From Thermomonas paludicola (GTDB taxonomy: Bacteria > Pseudomonadota > Gammaproteobacteria > Xanthomonadales > Xanthomonadaceae): a stretch of 64,000 nucleotides of DNA. How positions within the stretch are numbered: the first letter of the stretch is position 1; every line of letters starts with the position of its first letter. The notes beneath the pieces were generated by a model. It did not search any database, was not told the DNA's origin, and saw nothing but the letters and a program-made list of their open reading frames with translations. This document shows positions 27,641 through 35,505 of this stretch, piece after piece. The DNA lies in NCBI RefSeq assembly GCF_024498955.1, contig NZ_CP093311.1, forward strand, positions 1,054,001 to 1,118,000, in the 5' to 3' direction. The position numbers and the translations under genes are program-made.

Positions 27641-29233
27641 TCAGTGGCCGCCGCCGGCAGGCACGCCCGTCTTCGCACCAAAGGGTGGCCTGGCGATCCA
27701 GACGAACACGATGACGCCGAGGAAGATGAGTCCCAGCAGGTGGAAGATTTCATTGAACCCGATCTGCAGCGCCTGTTGCGACATCATCCGATCCAGCGCG
27801 AGCGCGCCGCGCTGGAGATCGCCGCCGCCGTAGCGGGCAACGGTTTCCAGCATGGCGGGATCGGTGGCGCTGATGTGTTCGGTCAGTTGGGCATGGTGTA
27901 CGGTGGTGCGCTGTGACCACGCATAGGTGGTCAGCGACGCGGCGAAGCTGCCGCCCAGCGTGCGTGCAAAGGTCATCAGGCCCGAGCCCGCCGATATTTC
28001 ATGGGGCTCCAGATCGGACAGCAGGATCTGCAGTACCGGCATGAAGAACAGCGCCACCCCCAGTCCCTGCACCAGCTGCACCATGGCCACGTGCGCGAAA
28101 TCCACCTCCAGGTTGAAGTGCGAGCGGGTGAAGCTGGTCACGGCCATCACGATGAACGCCACCGTCGCCAGCATGCGCAGGTCGAACTTGTTGGCGTACT
28201 TGCCGATCAGCGGTGCCAGGATGACTGGCAGGAATCCGATCGGCGCGCTGGCGAAACCAGCCCAGATCGCGGTGTAGCCCAGATTGCGCTGCAGCCACAG
28301 CGGTACCAGGATGCCCACGCTGAAAAAGGCGCCATAGGCAAACACCATCGCGATGGTGCCTGCGGTGAAGTTGCGATGGCGGAACAGGCGCAAATTGACG
28401 ATCGGATCCTTGTCGGTGAGCTCCCAGATCACGAACACCGCCAGCGAAATCGACGACACGATGGCCAGCGTCACGATGGTGGTGGAGGCGAACCAATCCT
28501 CGTCGTTGCCCAGATCCAGCAGGACCTGCAGCGCGCCCACGCCCAACACCAGCGTGGTCAGGCCGACGTAGTCCATCTTCGGCTTTTCCAGCTTCTCCGG
28601 CCGGCCCTTGAGCTGCGAACCCACGACGGTGCTGGCGAAAATGCCAATCGGGATGTTGATGAAGAAAATCCACTCCCAGCTGTAGTTGTCGGTCACCCAA
28701 CCGCCCAGGATCGGGCCGGCGATAGGGGCCACCACGGTCACCATCGCCAACAGGGCAATGGCCTGGCCGCGTTTGGCGGGTGGATAGATCGACAGCAGCA
28801 GGGCTTGGGTCACCGGATACATCGGGCCAGCCACGAACCCCTGCAGGGCGCGCGCGGCCACCAGCAGGCCCATGCTGTGTGCCAGGCCGCACAGGAACGA
28901 GGCGATCACGAAGGCCAGCGTGGACACCATGAACAGCTTGCGTTCGCCGAAGCGACGTGCCAGCCAGCCGGTCAACGGCAGTGCAATGGCGGTGCTGACC
29001 GCGAACGAGGTAATGACCCAGGTGGCTTGGTTGGCACTGCCACCGAGATTGCCCGAAATGGTGGGCAGCGACACGTTGGCGATGGTGGTGTCCAGCACCT
29101 GCATGAAGCTCGCCAGCGCCAGGCCCAGCGTGGTCAGGGCGACATTGGGTGGGCGGAAGTTCGCCAGCGTGGTGGTGGCCTCGCGGCCTGGCGGCAGGCC
29201 CGCGGCTTCTTCTTGGTCAACGATGCTGGACAT
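27641..29233 (-). CDS. emrB: DHA2-family MFS drug efflux permease (EmrB-like)
   Basis: The 530-residue inner membrane protein has 14 predicted transmembrane helices. DHA2 motifs are LDTTIANVSLPTISGNLGGS near the N-terminus, RFGERKLF (motif A) and PIAGPILGGWVTDNYSWEWIFFINIP (motif C region). It exchanges protons for hydrophobic drugs and works with the adjacent membrane fusion and outer membrane proteins. It is the last gene of marR-oprM-emrA-emrB, with 122 bp separating it from emrA. That spacer shows no gene and no strong hairpin. No clear Shine-Dalgarno precedes ATG 29233. Confidence 0.93.
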   Translation of the reverse strand: MSSIVDQEEAAGLPPGREATTTLANFRPPNVALTTLGLALASFMQVLDTTIANVSLPTISGNLGGSANQATWVITSFAVSTAIALPLTGWLARRFGERKLFMVSTLAFVIASFLCGLAHSMGLLVAARALQGFVAGPMYPVTQALLLSIYPPAKRGQAIALLAMVTVVAPIAGPILGGWVTDNYSWEWIFFINIPIGIFASTVVGSQLKGRPEKLEKPKMDYVGLTTLVLGVGALQVLLDLGNDEDWFASTTIVTLAIVSSISLAVFVIWELTDKDPIVNLRLFRHRNFTAGTIAMVFAYGAFFSVGILVPLWLQRNLGYTAIWAGFASAPIGFLPVILAPLIGKYANKFDLRMLATVAFIVMAVTSFTRSHFNLEVDFAHVAMVQLVQGLGVALFFMPVLQILLSDLEPHEISAGSGLMTFARTLGGSFAASLTTYAWSQRTTVHHAQLTEHISATDPAMLETVARYGGGDLQRGALALDRMMSQQALQIGFNEIFHLLGLIFLGVIVFVWIARPPFGAKTGVPAGGGH

Positions 29234-29355
29234 GGGGCTGGCGAATTGGGGAGAAGGTGCGGGAGCGGCAGCGAGGGGTGCCGGCGACAGGCGGTGGGCG
29301 TCCGCGGGGGAGGGGCGAAGCGCCGCGCCGCCTGCGCGACGCCTGCATGGGAAGA

Positions 29356-30576
29356 TCAGGGCGTGCGGCCCTGTGCCAGGTTCTTGCCGATGACGGCCTC
29401 GATCCGCGCATCCGCATCGCGCAGCTGCCTGGCATAGGCATCGGTGGCCAGCACGGGCTTGCCCGGCGCCGCCGCCGGCAGGACCGCGCCGTCCTGGTCG
29501 CGTACATTGACGGTCACCGACATGCTCATGCCCAGCCGCAGCGGGTGCTCGCGCAATTGCCTGGGGTCCATCTGGATGCGCACCGGAATGCGCTGCACGA
29601 TCTTGATCCAGTTGCCGCTGGCGTTCTGTGCCGGCAACAGCGCGAATGCGCTGCCGGTACCCAGCCCGAGGCTGGTCAGCGTGCCGTTGAACTGCACGTC
29701 ATCGCCATAGACGTCGGCGACCAGCTTCACCGGTTGTCCCAGGCGCATGCCATGCAGCTGGGTTTCCTTGAAGTTGGCATCCACCCACACTTCATCCAGC
29801 GGAATCACCGCCATCAACGGGCTGCCAGGCTGCACGCGCTGACCCAACTGCACGCTGCGCTTGGCGACGAAGCCGTCGATCGGCGCCACGATCGCTGCGC
29901 GCTGCAGGTTCAGGAAGGCTTGGCGCAGCTGTGCGGCGGCGGCCTGCACCTGCGGCTGGCTGCCCACCGTGGTCGCATCGATCAATGCGCGACTGCGCGA
30001 CAGCTGCCCGCGAGAGGCCGACAGCGCGGCCTCCATCGCCTTCAGTTGTGCCTGCGCGTGCGCCAGTTCTTCGGCAGACACCGCGCCGCTGGCGACCAGT
30101 CCGGTACGTCGAGCCACGTCGGCGCGCGCCTGCTGCAGCGCCACTTCGCGCGCGTCGATGTCGGCCTGTGCGCTGTCCGCGCTGCTGAAAAGGCCGCGAA
30201 CCTGGCGCACGGTGGCCGCAAGATTGGCTTCGGCCTGTTCATAGGCCACCTGGGCGTCGTTCGGATCCAGTTGCACCAGGACTTGCCCGGCGGTCACCCG
30301 CATCCCGTCATCGGCGTTGATGGCCACCACCGTGCCCGGCGTTTGCGCGGTGATGCTGACGATGTTGCCTTGAACGTAAGCATCGTCGGTCTCTTGCTGC
30401 CAACGCCCGACCAGCAGGTAGTAGGCCAGCCAGCCGATGCCGGCCAGCAGCACGATGGTCAACAGGATCAGCAGGGCGCGGCGGCGTTTGCCGTTGCCGG
30501 GCTTGAGCGAGCTTTGCGAAGGCGGCAGCGGTGCGGCTGCGCCGGTGGACGTGTTGGGCGTGGTTTCGGTGGTCAT
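29356..30576 (-). CDS. emrA: HlyD/EmrA-type membrane fusion protein
   Basis: The 406-residue periplasmic adaptor has one N-terminal transmembrane anchor (LLILLTIVLLAGIGWLAYYL, about residues 35-55). It then has the biotinyl-lipoyl hairpin (QETDDAYVQGNIVSITAQTP), a long alpha-helical hairpin (about 115-225) and a beta-barrel (VWVDANFKETQL). It connects the MFS pump to the outer membrane channel. ATG 30576 (MTTETTPNTS) is chosen; the upstream gene's stop is 7 bp before it. Confidence 0.93.
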   Translation of the reverse strand: MTTETTPNTSTGAAAPLPPSQSSLKPGNGKRRRALLILLTIVLLAGIGWLAYYLLVGRWQQETDDAYVQGNIVSITAQTPGTVVAINADDGMRVTAGQVLVQLDPNDAQVAYEQAEANLAATVRQVRGLFSSADSAQADIDAREVALQQARADVARRTGLVASGAVSAEELAHAQAQLKAMEAALSASRGQLSRSRALIDATTVGSQPQVQAAAAQLRQAFLNLQRAAIVAPIDGFVAKRSVQLGQRVQPGSPLMAVIPLDEVWVDANFKETQLHGMRLGQPVKLVADVYGDDVQFNGTLTSLGLGTGSAFALLPAQNASGNWIKIVQRIPVRIQMDPRQLREHPLRLGMSMSVTVNVRDQDGAVLPAAAPGKPVLATDAYARQLRDADARIEAVIGKNLAQGRTP

Positions 30577-30583
30577 GGCGGCG

Positions 30584-32044
30584 TCAGTTGGCGGCGGCGT
30601 CGGGCGACGCGGAAGGAGTCGGCGCATCGGTGGCGATTCCGCCGCCGAGTGCAAGGTTCAGATTGATGCCGGCGGCGTAGCGCTGCGCGCGCAGCCCAGC
30701 GAGCTGCTGTTCGATCTGCAGCAGCGGTTTCTGCGCGGAAAGCACGTCGAGCTGGGTGCCCAGGCCCGCCTTGTAGCGGGCTTGCGCCAGTTCCAGCGCG
30801 GCCTTGCCGGCGGTCTGCGCCTGTTGCAGCGAGGCGCCCTGCGCGTCCAGTGCGTGGATCGCCTGCAAGGCATCGACGACGTCGCGCAGCGCCTGCACGG
30901 CGGTCGCGTCGTAGTCTGCAACGGCGAGGTCGTAGTCCGCATCGCGTGCGGCCAGGTTGTTGCGCAAGCGGCCGCCATCGAAGATCGGCAGGCTGATGGC
31001 GGGGCCGCCGAAGCCGAGCAGGGCATCGCTGCGGAACAGGTCGGAGAACCCGCTCGACGCCAGCCCTGCCAGCCCGCTCAGGTCGATGCCGGGCTTGAAG
31101 CTGGCCTTGGCGGACTTGATCGTCTGCGCGGCCGCTTCCACGCGCCAGCGCGCGGCCACCACGTCGGGGCGATGACCCAGCAGCTCGCTGGGCAGCGTGG
31201 ATGGCAGGGCGGGCGCGGATGCCTTCAGCAGCTGCGGGCGTTCAATGGCCAGGCCGCGATCCGGTCCTTGCCCCAGCAGCGCGGCCAGCGTGTTGCGCAA
31301 CGCGTCGATTTGCTGCTGCGCGGCGCTCGCCTGTGCCTTCGCGGTGGCGATCAAGCCTTCCGTGTTGCGCAATCCAATGCGGTTGTCGAGCCCGGCATCG
31401 ACACGCTGCTGCGCCAGCTGCAGCAGGTGTTCGCTGCGGGCCTGCTCGCGGCGGGCGATGCCCTGCGTTTCGAATGCCTGTGCCAGCGCGACGTAGCTGC
31501 GCGCCACATTCGCCGCCAACGTCAGCCGTGCCGCCTGTGCTTCGATCTGGCGGGCATGGGCCTGGTCGAGCGCCGCCTCGTACTCCGCGCGCTTGCCGCC
31601 CCACACGTCCAGCGGCCAGTCGAATTTCACCATCAGCACGGCGTTCTGCATCAATTTGCCGCCGATCTCCTTGCCCGCCAGGCCTTCTGGAAGCTGCGCG
31701 AAGGCGTATTGCGCGCTGCCCCCCAGCGTCGGCTCGCGCGCGGCGTCGGCCAGCCCGGCTTGCGCCTGCGCCTTGCGCACGCGGGCATCCGCCGCGGCCA
31801 GCGACGGCGTGCCGCGCAGGGCCTCATCGATCAGTGCGTCCAGCTGTGGATCACCCAGCACGCGCCACCAATCGCGTTGCGGGAATGCGGCGTCGCTCAG
31901 CGGGGCGCCCGCCAGGCTGCGGGTCACGCCATAGGCGGCAGGATCGGCCGGCCCGGCGGCCGGGTGCAGGCCGCCGCCGCTGGCGCAGCCGGTCACCAGC
32001 AATGCGCCGCCCAGGGCAACGGCGAGAAGGGAGGTTCGAAACAT
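30584..32044 (-). CDS. outer membrane efflux lipoprotein (NodT/OprM family)
   Basis: The 486-residue lipoprotein has signal MFRTSLLAVALGGALLVTGC, with the lipidated cysteine at residue 20. Two OEP repeats follow with the family pattern WWRVLGDPQLDALIDEAL and, in the second half, LFRSDALLGFGGPAISLPIF and GLGTQLDVLSAQKPLL. It forms the trimeric outer membrane exit duct of the tripartite pump. ATG 32044 lies 5 bp downstream of the marR stop. The order marR-channel-adaptor-pump indicates one regulated efflux operon. Confidence 0.93.
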   Translation of the reverse strand: MFRTSLLAVALGGALLVTGCASGGGLHPAAGPADPAAYGVTRSLAGAPLSDAAFPQRDWWRVLGDPQLDALIDEALRGTPSLAAADARVRKAQAQAGLADAAREPTLGGSAQYAFAQLPEGLAGKEIGGKLMQNAVLMVKFDWPLDVWGGKRAEYEAALDQAHARQIEAQAARLTLAANVARSYVALAQAFETQGIARREQARSEHLLQLAQQRVDAGLDNRIGLRNTEGLIATAKAQASAAQQQIDALRNTLAALLGQGPDRGLAIERPQLLKASAPALPSTLPSELLGHRPDVVAARWRVEAAAQTIKSAKASFKPGIDLSGLAGLASSGFSDLFRSDALLGFGGPAISLPIFDGGRLRNNLAARDADYDLAVADYDATAVQALRDVVDALQAIHALDAQGASLQQAQTAGKAALELAQARYKAGLGTQLDVLSAQKPLLQIEQQLAGLRAQRYAAGINLNLALGGGIATDAPTPSASPDAAAN

Positions 32045-32049
32045 GAAGG

Positions 32050-32508
32050 TCAGTCCGTCGAAAGCAAGTTGTTGCGCACCTGCTCCAGCAGGCGGGTCAG
32101 TCGCGCGCGGGTGGCGTCGTCCATGCCCTGCAACGCGCGCTCGCGCACGCGCCGGCCACACTGGTCAACGTCGCGCCACAGCTGGCGCCCGGTTTCGGTC
32201 AGGTCGATGTGCAGGGCGCGACGATCCTGAGGATCGGCCACGCGGGCCAGAATCCCGCGTGCCTCCAGCTTGTCCAGCAGGCGGGTCATCGCGCCGGGGT
32301 TCAGATCGGCGGCGCGGGCAAGGTCGGTGACGCTGGCGGTGCCGTTGGCCAGTTTCTTGATCGCAATGTACTGGCTGAAGGTCAGGTCATGGCCTGCTTC
32401 GGCCAATTCGCGCGCCATGCGTGCCCACATGGCATCGCGCACCTGGCGAAACAGAAGGCCCAGCGAGGATCCGCTGCAGGCGCTTTCCGGCGGGGGCGTC
32501 GTGTTCAT
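32050..32508 (-). CDS. MarR-family transcriptional regulator of the efflux operon
   Basis: The 152-residue winged-helix repressor has the MarR recognition region SVTDLARAADLNPGAMTRLL and wing ADPQDRRALHIDLTETGR. It is first in the operon and therefore probably autoregulates through the palindrome in its own promoter. ATG 32508 (MNTTPPPESA) is chosen over the in-frame ATG 32535 because the latter lies inside the promoter (-10 CAAAAT at 32522-32517). The ATG is then only about 2-5 nt from the predicted transcription start, suggesting a near-leaderless mRNA. Confidence 0.9.
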   Translation of the reverse strand: MNTTPPPESACSGSSLGLLFRQVRDAMWARMARELAEAGHDLTFSQYIAIKKLANGTASVTDLARAADLNPGAMTRLLDKLEARGILARVADPQDRRALHIDLTETGRQLWRDVDQCGRRVRERALQGMDDATRARLTRLLEQVRNNLLSTD

Positions 32509-32516
32509 GGGGTGGC

Positions 32517-32545
32517 ATTTTGCTAACCCATGCAATATTTGTCAA
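32517..32545 (-). promoter_or_regulatory. promoter of the marR-efflux operon
   Basis: Minus-strand TTGACA (32545-32540) and CAAAAT (32522-32517) are separated by 17 bp, close to the sigma-70 consensus. The predicted start is near 32510, immediately before the marR ATG. Confidence 0.7.
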
Positions 32546-32556
32546 TGCAAACATTG
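32533..32556. promoter_or_regulatory. probable MarR operator palindrome
   Basis: CAATATTTG-N6-CAAACATTG is an inverted repeat of 9-bp arms with one mismatch, overlapping the -35 hexamer of the efflux operon promoter. Size, AT-rich arms and position match MarR-family operators; binding by the neighbouring regulator is inferred. Confidence 0.65.
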
Positions 32557-32574
32557 CGCTGACAAGTAAATTGT

Positions 32575-33369
32575 TCAGCCTGCGCGATGCAACACTAGTT
32601 CCAGCACGAATTTGCTGCCGAAGAATGCCAGTACCAGCAGTGCCATCGCCGCCAGCGTCCAGCGCACAGCGGTGACGCCGCGCCAGCCACGCCGCCAGCG
32701 GCCCAGCAGCAAGGCACCGAATGCCAGCCAGGACAGCACGCTGAGCACGGTCTTGTGGACCAGGTGCTGGGCCAGCAGGTTCTCGACGAACAGCACGCCG
32801 GTCAGCAGGGTGGCGGTCAACAGGATGAAGCCCACCGCTATCGTGCGGAACAGCAGCGTTTCAAGCTCGGTCAGCGGGGGCAGGGCGCGCAGCCAGACAT
32901 GGAATTCGCGCTGGCGCAGGGCGCGCTCCTGCGCCCACAGGAACATCGCCAGCACCGCCGACAGCGCCAGCGCGGCATAGGCCAGCAGGGCCAGCCACGC
33001 GTGGAGCAACAAGCGCCAGTCCAACGGCTCGGGCTGGCGTGCGTGCCCGTACACGCTGTAAAGCAGCAGCAGGGCGGCTGCCAGTGGAAACACCACCACG
33101 CCCAACGCGGGCAAGCGCCCGCCGGCGCCTGCCAGCGTGGTCATGGCTGCCATTCCCAAGCTCACCAGGGACAGCGCCGCATAGAAATGCAGGTCGGTGA
33201 TTCCGGTTTGCCGCCAGGCAAGGACGTGCACCGTGGCGTGAAGCAGAACGGCGACCAGCGCAAGCAGGCGCCATCCGCGCGCACCGGGACTGTGGCTGCG
33301 GGTTGCATCAACCGCCAGCCAGCCGGCGGTCGCCAGATACAGCAGCACGGTGAAGGCGAGAATCATCAT
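32575..33369 (-). CDS. CcsA/YpjD-like inner membrane protein
   Basis: The 264-residue polytopic protein has eight hydrophobic segments. It carries the cytochrome c assembly (CcsA/HemX) pattern, including LDWRLLLHAWLALLAYAALA, AVLAMFLWAQERALRQREF and HLVHKTVLSVLSWLAFGALL; the histidines in these could bind haem. The E. coli relative is YpjD, whose role is unclear and whose gene in many proteobacteria sits beside ffh; here ffh is 24 kb away. The start is one of two adjacent ATG codons (33369 or 33366). Confidence 0.8.
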   Translation of the reverse strand: MMILAFTVLLYLATAGWLAVDATRSHSPGARGWRLLALVAVLLHATVHVLAWRQTGITDLHFYAALSLVSLGMAAMTTLAGAGGRLPALGVVVFPLAAALLLLYSVYGHARQPEPLDWRLLLHAWLALLAYAALALSAVLAMFLWAQERALRQREFHVWLRALPPLTELETLLFRTIAVGFILLTATLLTGVLFVENLLAQHLVHKTVLSVLSWLAFGALLLGRWRRGWRGVTAVRWTLAAMALLVLAFFGSKFVLELVLHRAG

Positions 33370-33471
33370 CGCGGAAGTGTCGCACAGCCATCCTCCGCGT
33401 GGATGCAACCGCTTGCGCCAAGCCGTCGGCGCGGTGCTATGCTGGTTTGGACAACCCCGGAGAGCTTTCCC

Positions 33472-33807
33472 ATGCAAGCAGCGCACGCATCGTATCTTCC
33501 CGAACGTAGCCCGCTCTGGAAGGTGTTCTGGCTCTACGGCGTGATTCCCAGCAACCTGCTCTGGCTGGCGGTCGCCTTCATGGTCGATCATCACCAGCTG
33601 CCCGGTGCGACGCTGGGCCTGATGGTGTTCCTGCTGGGCTACACGGCCTGGATCGTGGCCGCCGTCTGGCGCGCTGCGCCCAATGCCAAGGATCCGCGCT
33701 ATGGCGTCATGGCGCAGGCGCTCACCGTGGTGTGGGCGATCAACACGGTGTTGATCGTGTTCTTCCTCGGCCTGCAGATGGTGCGGGCCATGGTGGTCGG
33801 CGGCTGA
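33472..33807 (+). CDS. small three-helix membrane protein of unknown function
   Basis: The 111-residue protein has three transmembrane helices (around WKVFWLYGVIPSNLLWLAVA, LGLMVFLLGYTAWIVAAVWR and ALTVVWAINTVLIVFFLGLQ). I do not recognise the family. ATG 33472 is preceded by CCGGAGAG, a good ribosome site, and a TATGCT hexamer lies about 35 bp upstream. It is divergent from the CcsA-like gene (102 bp between starts), so they may share a control region. Confidence 0.75.
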   Translation: MQAAHASYLPERSPLWKVFWLYGVIPSNLLWLAVAFMVDHHQLPGATLGLMVFLLGYTAWIVAAVWRAAPNAKDPRYGVMAQALTVVWAINTVLIVFFLGLQMVRAMVVGG

Positions 33808-33830
33808 ACCAGCCGACCTTCACCCGCCTT

Positions 33831-34235
33831 TCAACCGAACTGCAGGATCTCGCCGTCGCGGTCAAACGCGGCGAACTGCGCGACTTGGCCATCGTTGATG
33901 GCATTCACCATGAAACGCAGCGGTTGTGCCGCTTCATCGGCGTTTGGCGCGATGCCGGCACGGCCCGACAGGCTGCCGACGAACACGATGTCCCAGTCCT
34001 GCCCGGTATTGGCTGACTCTTCCGCCAACGCGGCGAAATTGGCCACCTCGCCGGGAGTCTTGTCCACGCACAACACGGGCGACAGCGTGCCGCCTTCGCG
34101 TTTTTCAAAGCGCGCCTGCTGTTCCGCAGAGGCGTTTTCGGGCAACTCCACCCGCGCGAACACGAACAACAGGCGCTGCGGCTCGCTCTGGCGATGGGCG
34201 GCGTCGAGTAGATCCTGGAAACTGGCAAGGCTCAT
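33831..34235 (-). CDS. conserved hypothetical protein (small, soluble)
   Basis: The 134-residue protein begins MSLASFQDLLDAAHRQSEPQ and contains LLFVFARVELPENASAEQQ and DWDIVFVGSLSG. From memory, proteins of this type are widespread in proteobacteria and are often labelled 'ribonucleotide reductase subunit alpha'. The length and sequence show none of the features of that enzyme, so the label is probably an error in databases. No signal peptide or membrane segment is present. It is divergent from the moa operon. Confidence 0.7.
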   Translation of the reverse strand: MSLASFQDLLDAAHRQSEPQRLLFVFARVELPENASAEQQARFEKREGGTLSPVLCVDKTPGEVANFAALAEESANTGQDWDIVFVGSLSGRAGIAPNADEAAQPLRFMVNAINDGQVAQFAAFDRDGEILQFG

Positions 34236-34331
34236 GGTGCGGGCACGTTGTGTGGGCAGGCGCGAAGCTTACACGCCCGCCCTTTCTGTCGCAGTGGCCG
34301 GGGGGCGTGAAGCAGAGCGAATTTGCCGATA

Positions 34332-34345
34332 TTGACGGCGATCAA
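34332..34345 (+). promoter_or_regulatory. FNR/DNR-type box upstream of moaA
   Basis: TTGACGGCGATCAA matches TTGAC-N4-ATCAA. Its centre is 41.5 bp before about 34380, the start site predicted from the -10 hexamer TATGCT (34368-34373). That is the usual position for FNR-type activation. Confidence 0.7.
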
Positions 34346-34410
34346 GCGCGGCCGCCTCCATCAAGGCTATGCTGGCAAGCACGCAGGGTCAGCCCTGCAA
34401 CTCCAAGCCC

Positions 34411-34512
34411 GGCCGCCTGCGTCCCCTGCGGGATATGGCAACCGGGCCGTGGCCTGCCAAGGTCACCGGGTCGGACTGGAAACGGGCCGGCCTCCCGCCA
34501 TTGGACTGGAGC
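34411..34512 (+). promoter_or_regulatory. probable molybdenum cofactor (Moco) riboswitch
   Basis: The leader just before moaA shares the blocks I remember from the E. coli moaA Moco RNA, in the same order. First is GATATGG...GGCCGTG. Next is a stem GTGGCCT/AGGTCAC joined to CACCGGG, and then a stem GGTCGG/CCGGCC (with one G-U pair) running into CCTCCCG. Last comes TTGGACTGGAG close to the start codon. In that class, Moco or its tungsten form represses moa expression. The ATG is 7 nt beyond the motif, so control of translation initiation is plausible. The match was made by eye. Confidence 0.75.
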
Positions 34513-34518
34513 GACAAC

Positions 34519-35499
34519 ATGCAACCTCTCGTTGACGGCTTCGGTCGCAGGTTTCCGTACTTGCGGCTGTCGCTGACCGAAGCCTGCAACTACAGCTGCA
34601 GCTACTGCCTGCCCAACGGCTACCACGCGGATGGCCGGCCGACCTTTTTGACCCTCGAGGAAATCCAGCGGCTGGTGCGCGGGTTTGCCGCGCTGGGGAT
34701 GCGCAAGCTGCGCCTGACCGGCGGCGAGCCCAGCCTGCGCAAGGATCTGCCGTCGATCATCGCCGCGGTATCGGCGACGGCTGGCGTGGAAAAGGTGGCC
34801 ATCACCACCAATGGTTGCCTGCTGCCGAGGCATATCCGCACCTGGCGCGACGCGGGGCTGACCGCGATCAATGTCAGTCTGGACAGCCTGGATCCGGCGC
34901 GCTTTGCGGCCATCACCGGGCATGACCGCTTTGCCGAAGTCACCGAAGGCGTGGAGATCGCGCAGACGCTGGGCTTCGATTCGGTCAAGCTCAATGCCGT
35001 GCTGCTGCGCGGCTTGAACGACGGCGAGTTGCCGGCCTGGTGCGACTATTTGCGCGAGCGCGACGTGGCGATCCGCTTCATCGAACTGATGCGTACCGGC
35101 GACAACAAGGCGTATTTCGAGCGCCACCACGTGCGCGCGGAGATGCTGGAGCAGCAATTGCTGGATGCCGGCTGGACGCTGCGCCCGCGCGCGGCTGATG
35201 CTGGCCCGGCGCGCGAGTACGCGCACCCCGATTATCGCGGGCGGATCGGCGTCATTGCCCCGTATTCCAAGGATTTTTGTGCCGGTTGCAATCGCCTGCG
35301 GGTGACGGCGCGCGGCGACTTGCGGCTGTGCCTGTTCGGGGATTTCGGCATCGCCCTGCGGCCACTGTTGCAGGCCGATGCCGATCACGATGCCCTGGTC
35401 GCGCGCATCGCCACCCAACTGGGCTTGAAGGCTGCCGGCCACGGCCTGCATCAAGGCAACACCGGCATTACCCCGCATCTGGCTTCGATTGGTGGTTGA
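34519..35499 (+). CDS. moaA: GTP 3',8-cyclase
   Basis: This radical-SAM enzyme starts molybdopterin synthesis by rearranging GTP to the 3',8-cyclo intermediate. The 326-residue protein has the SAM cluster CxxxCxxC (C23, C27, C30), the SAM-binding TGGEP, the second cluster cysteines C254, C257 and C271 (FCAGCNRLR...LRLCLFG), and the C-terminal GG (SIGG). ATG 34519 follows directly on the riboswitch-like leader; the frame is open 50 codons upstream through that RNA. It is the first gene of a six-gene moa/moe operon. Confidence 0.96.
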   Translation: MQPLVDGFGRRFPYLRLSLTEACNYSCSYCLPNGYHADGRPTFLTLEEIQRLVRGFAALGMRKLRLTGGEPSLRKDLPSIIAAVSATAGVEKVAITTNGCLLPRHIRTWRDAGLTAINVSLDSLDPARFAAITGHDRFAEVTEGVEIAQTLGFDSVKLNAVLLRGLNDGELPAWCDYLRERDVAIRFIELMRTGDNKAYFERHHVRAEMLEQQLLDAGWTLRPRAADAGPAREYAHPDYRGRIGVIAPYSKDFCAGCNRLRVTARGDLRLCLFGDFGIALRPLLQADADHDALVARIATQLGLKAAGHGLHQGNTGITPHLASIGG

Positions 35500-35505
35500 T
35501 TGAAC

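Noticed and set aside
34369..34518. N-terminal extension of moaA by 50 codons
   Set aside because: The stretch is the riboswitch-like leader with conserved RNA stems, and MoaA of normal length begins at 34519.
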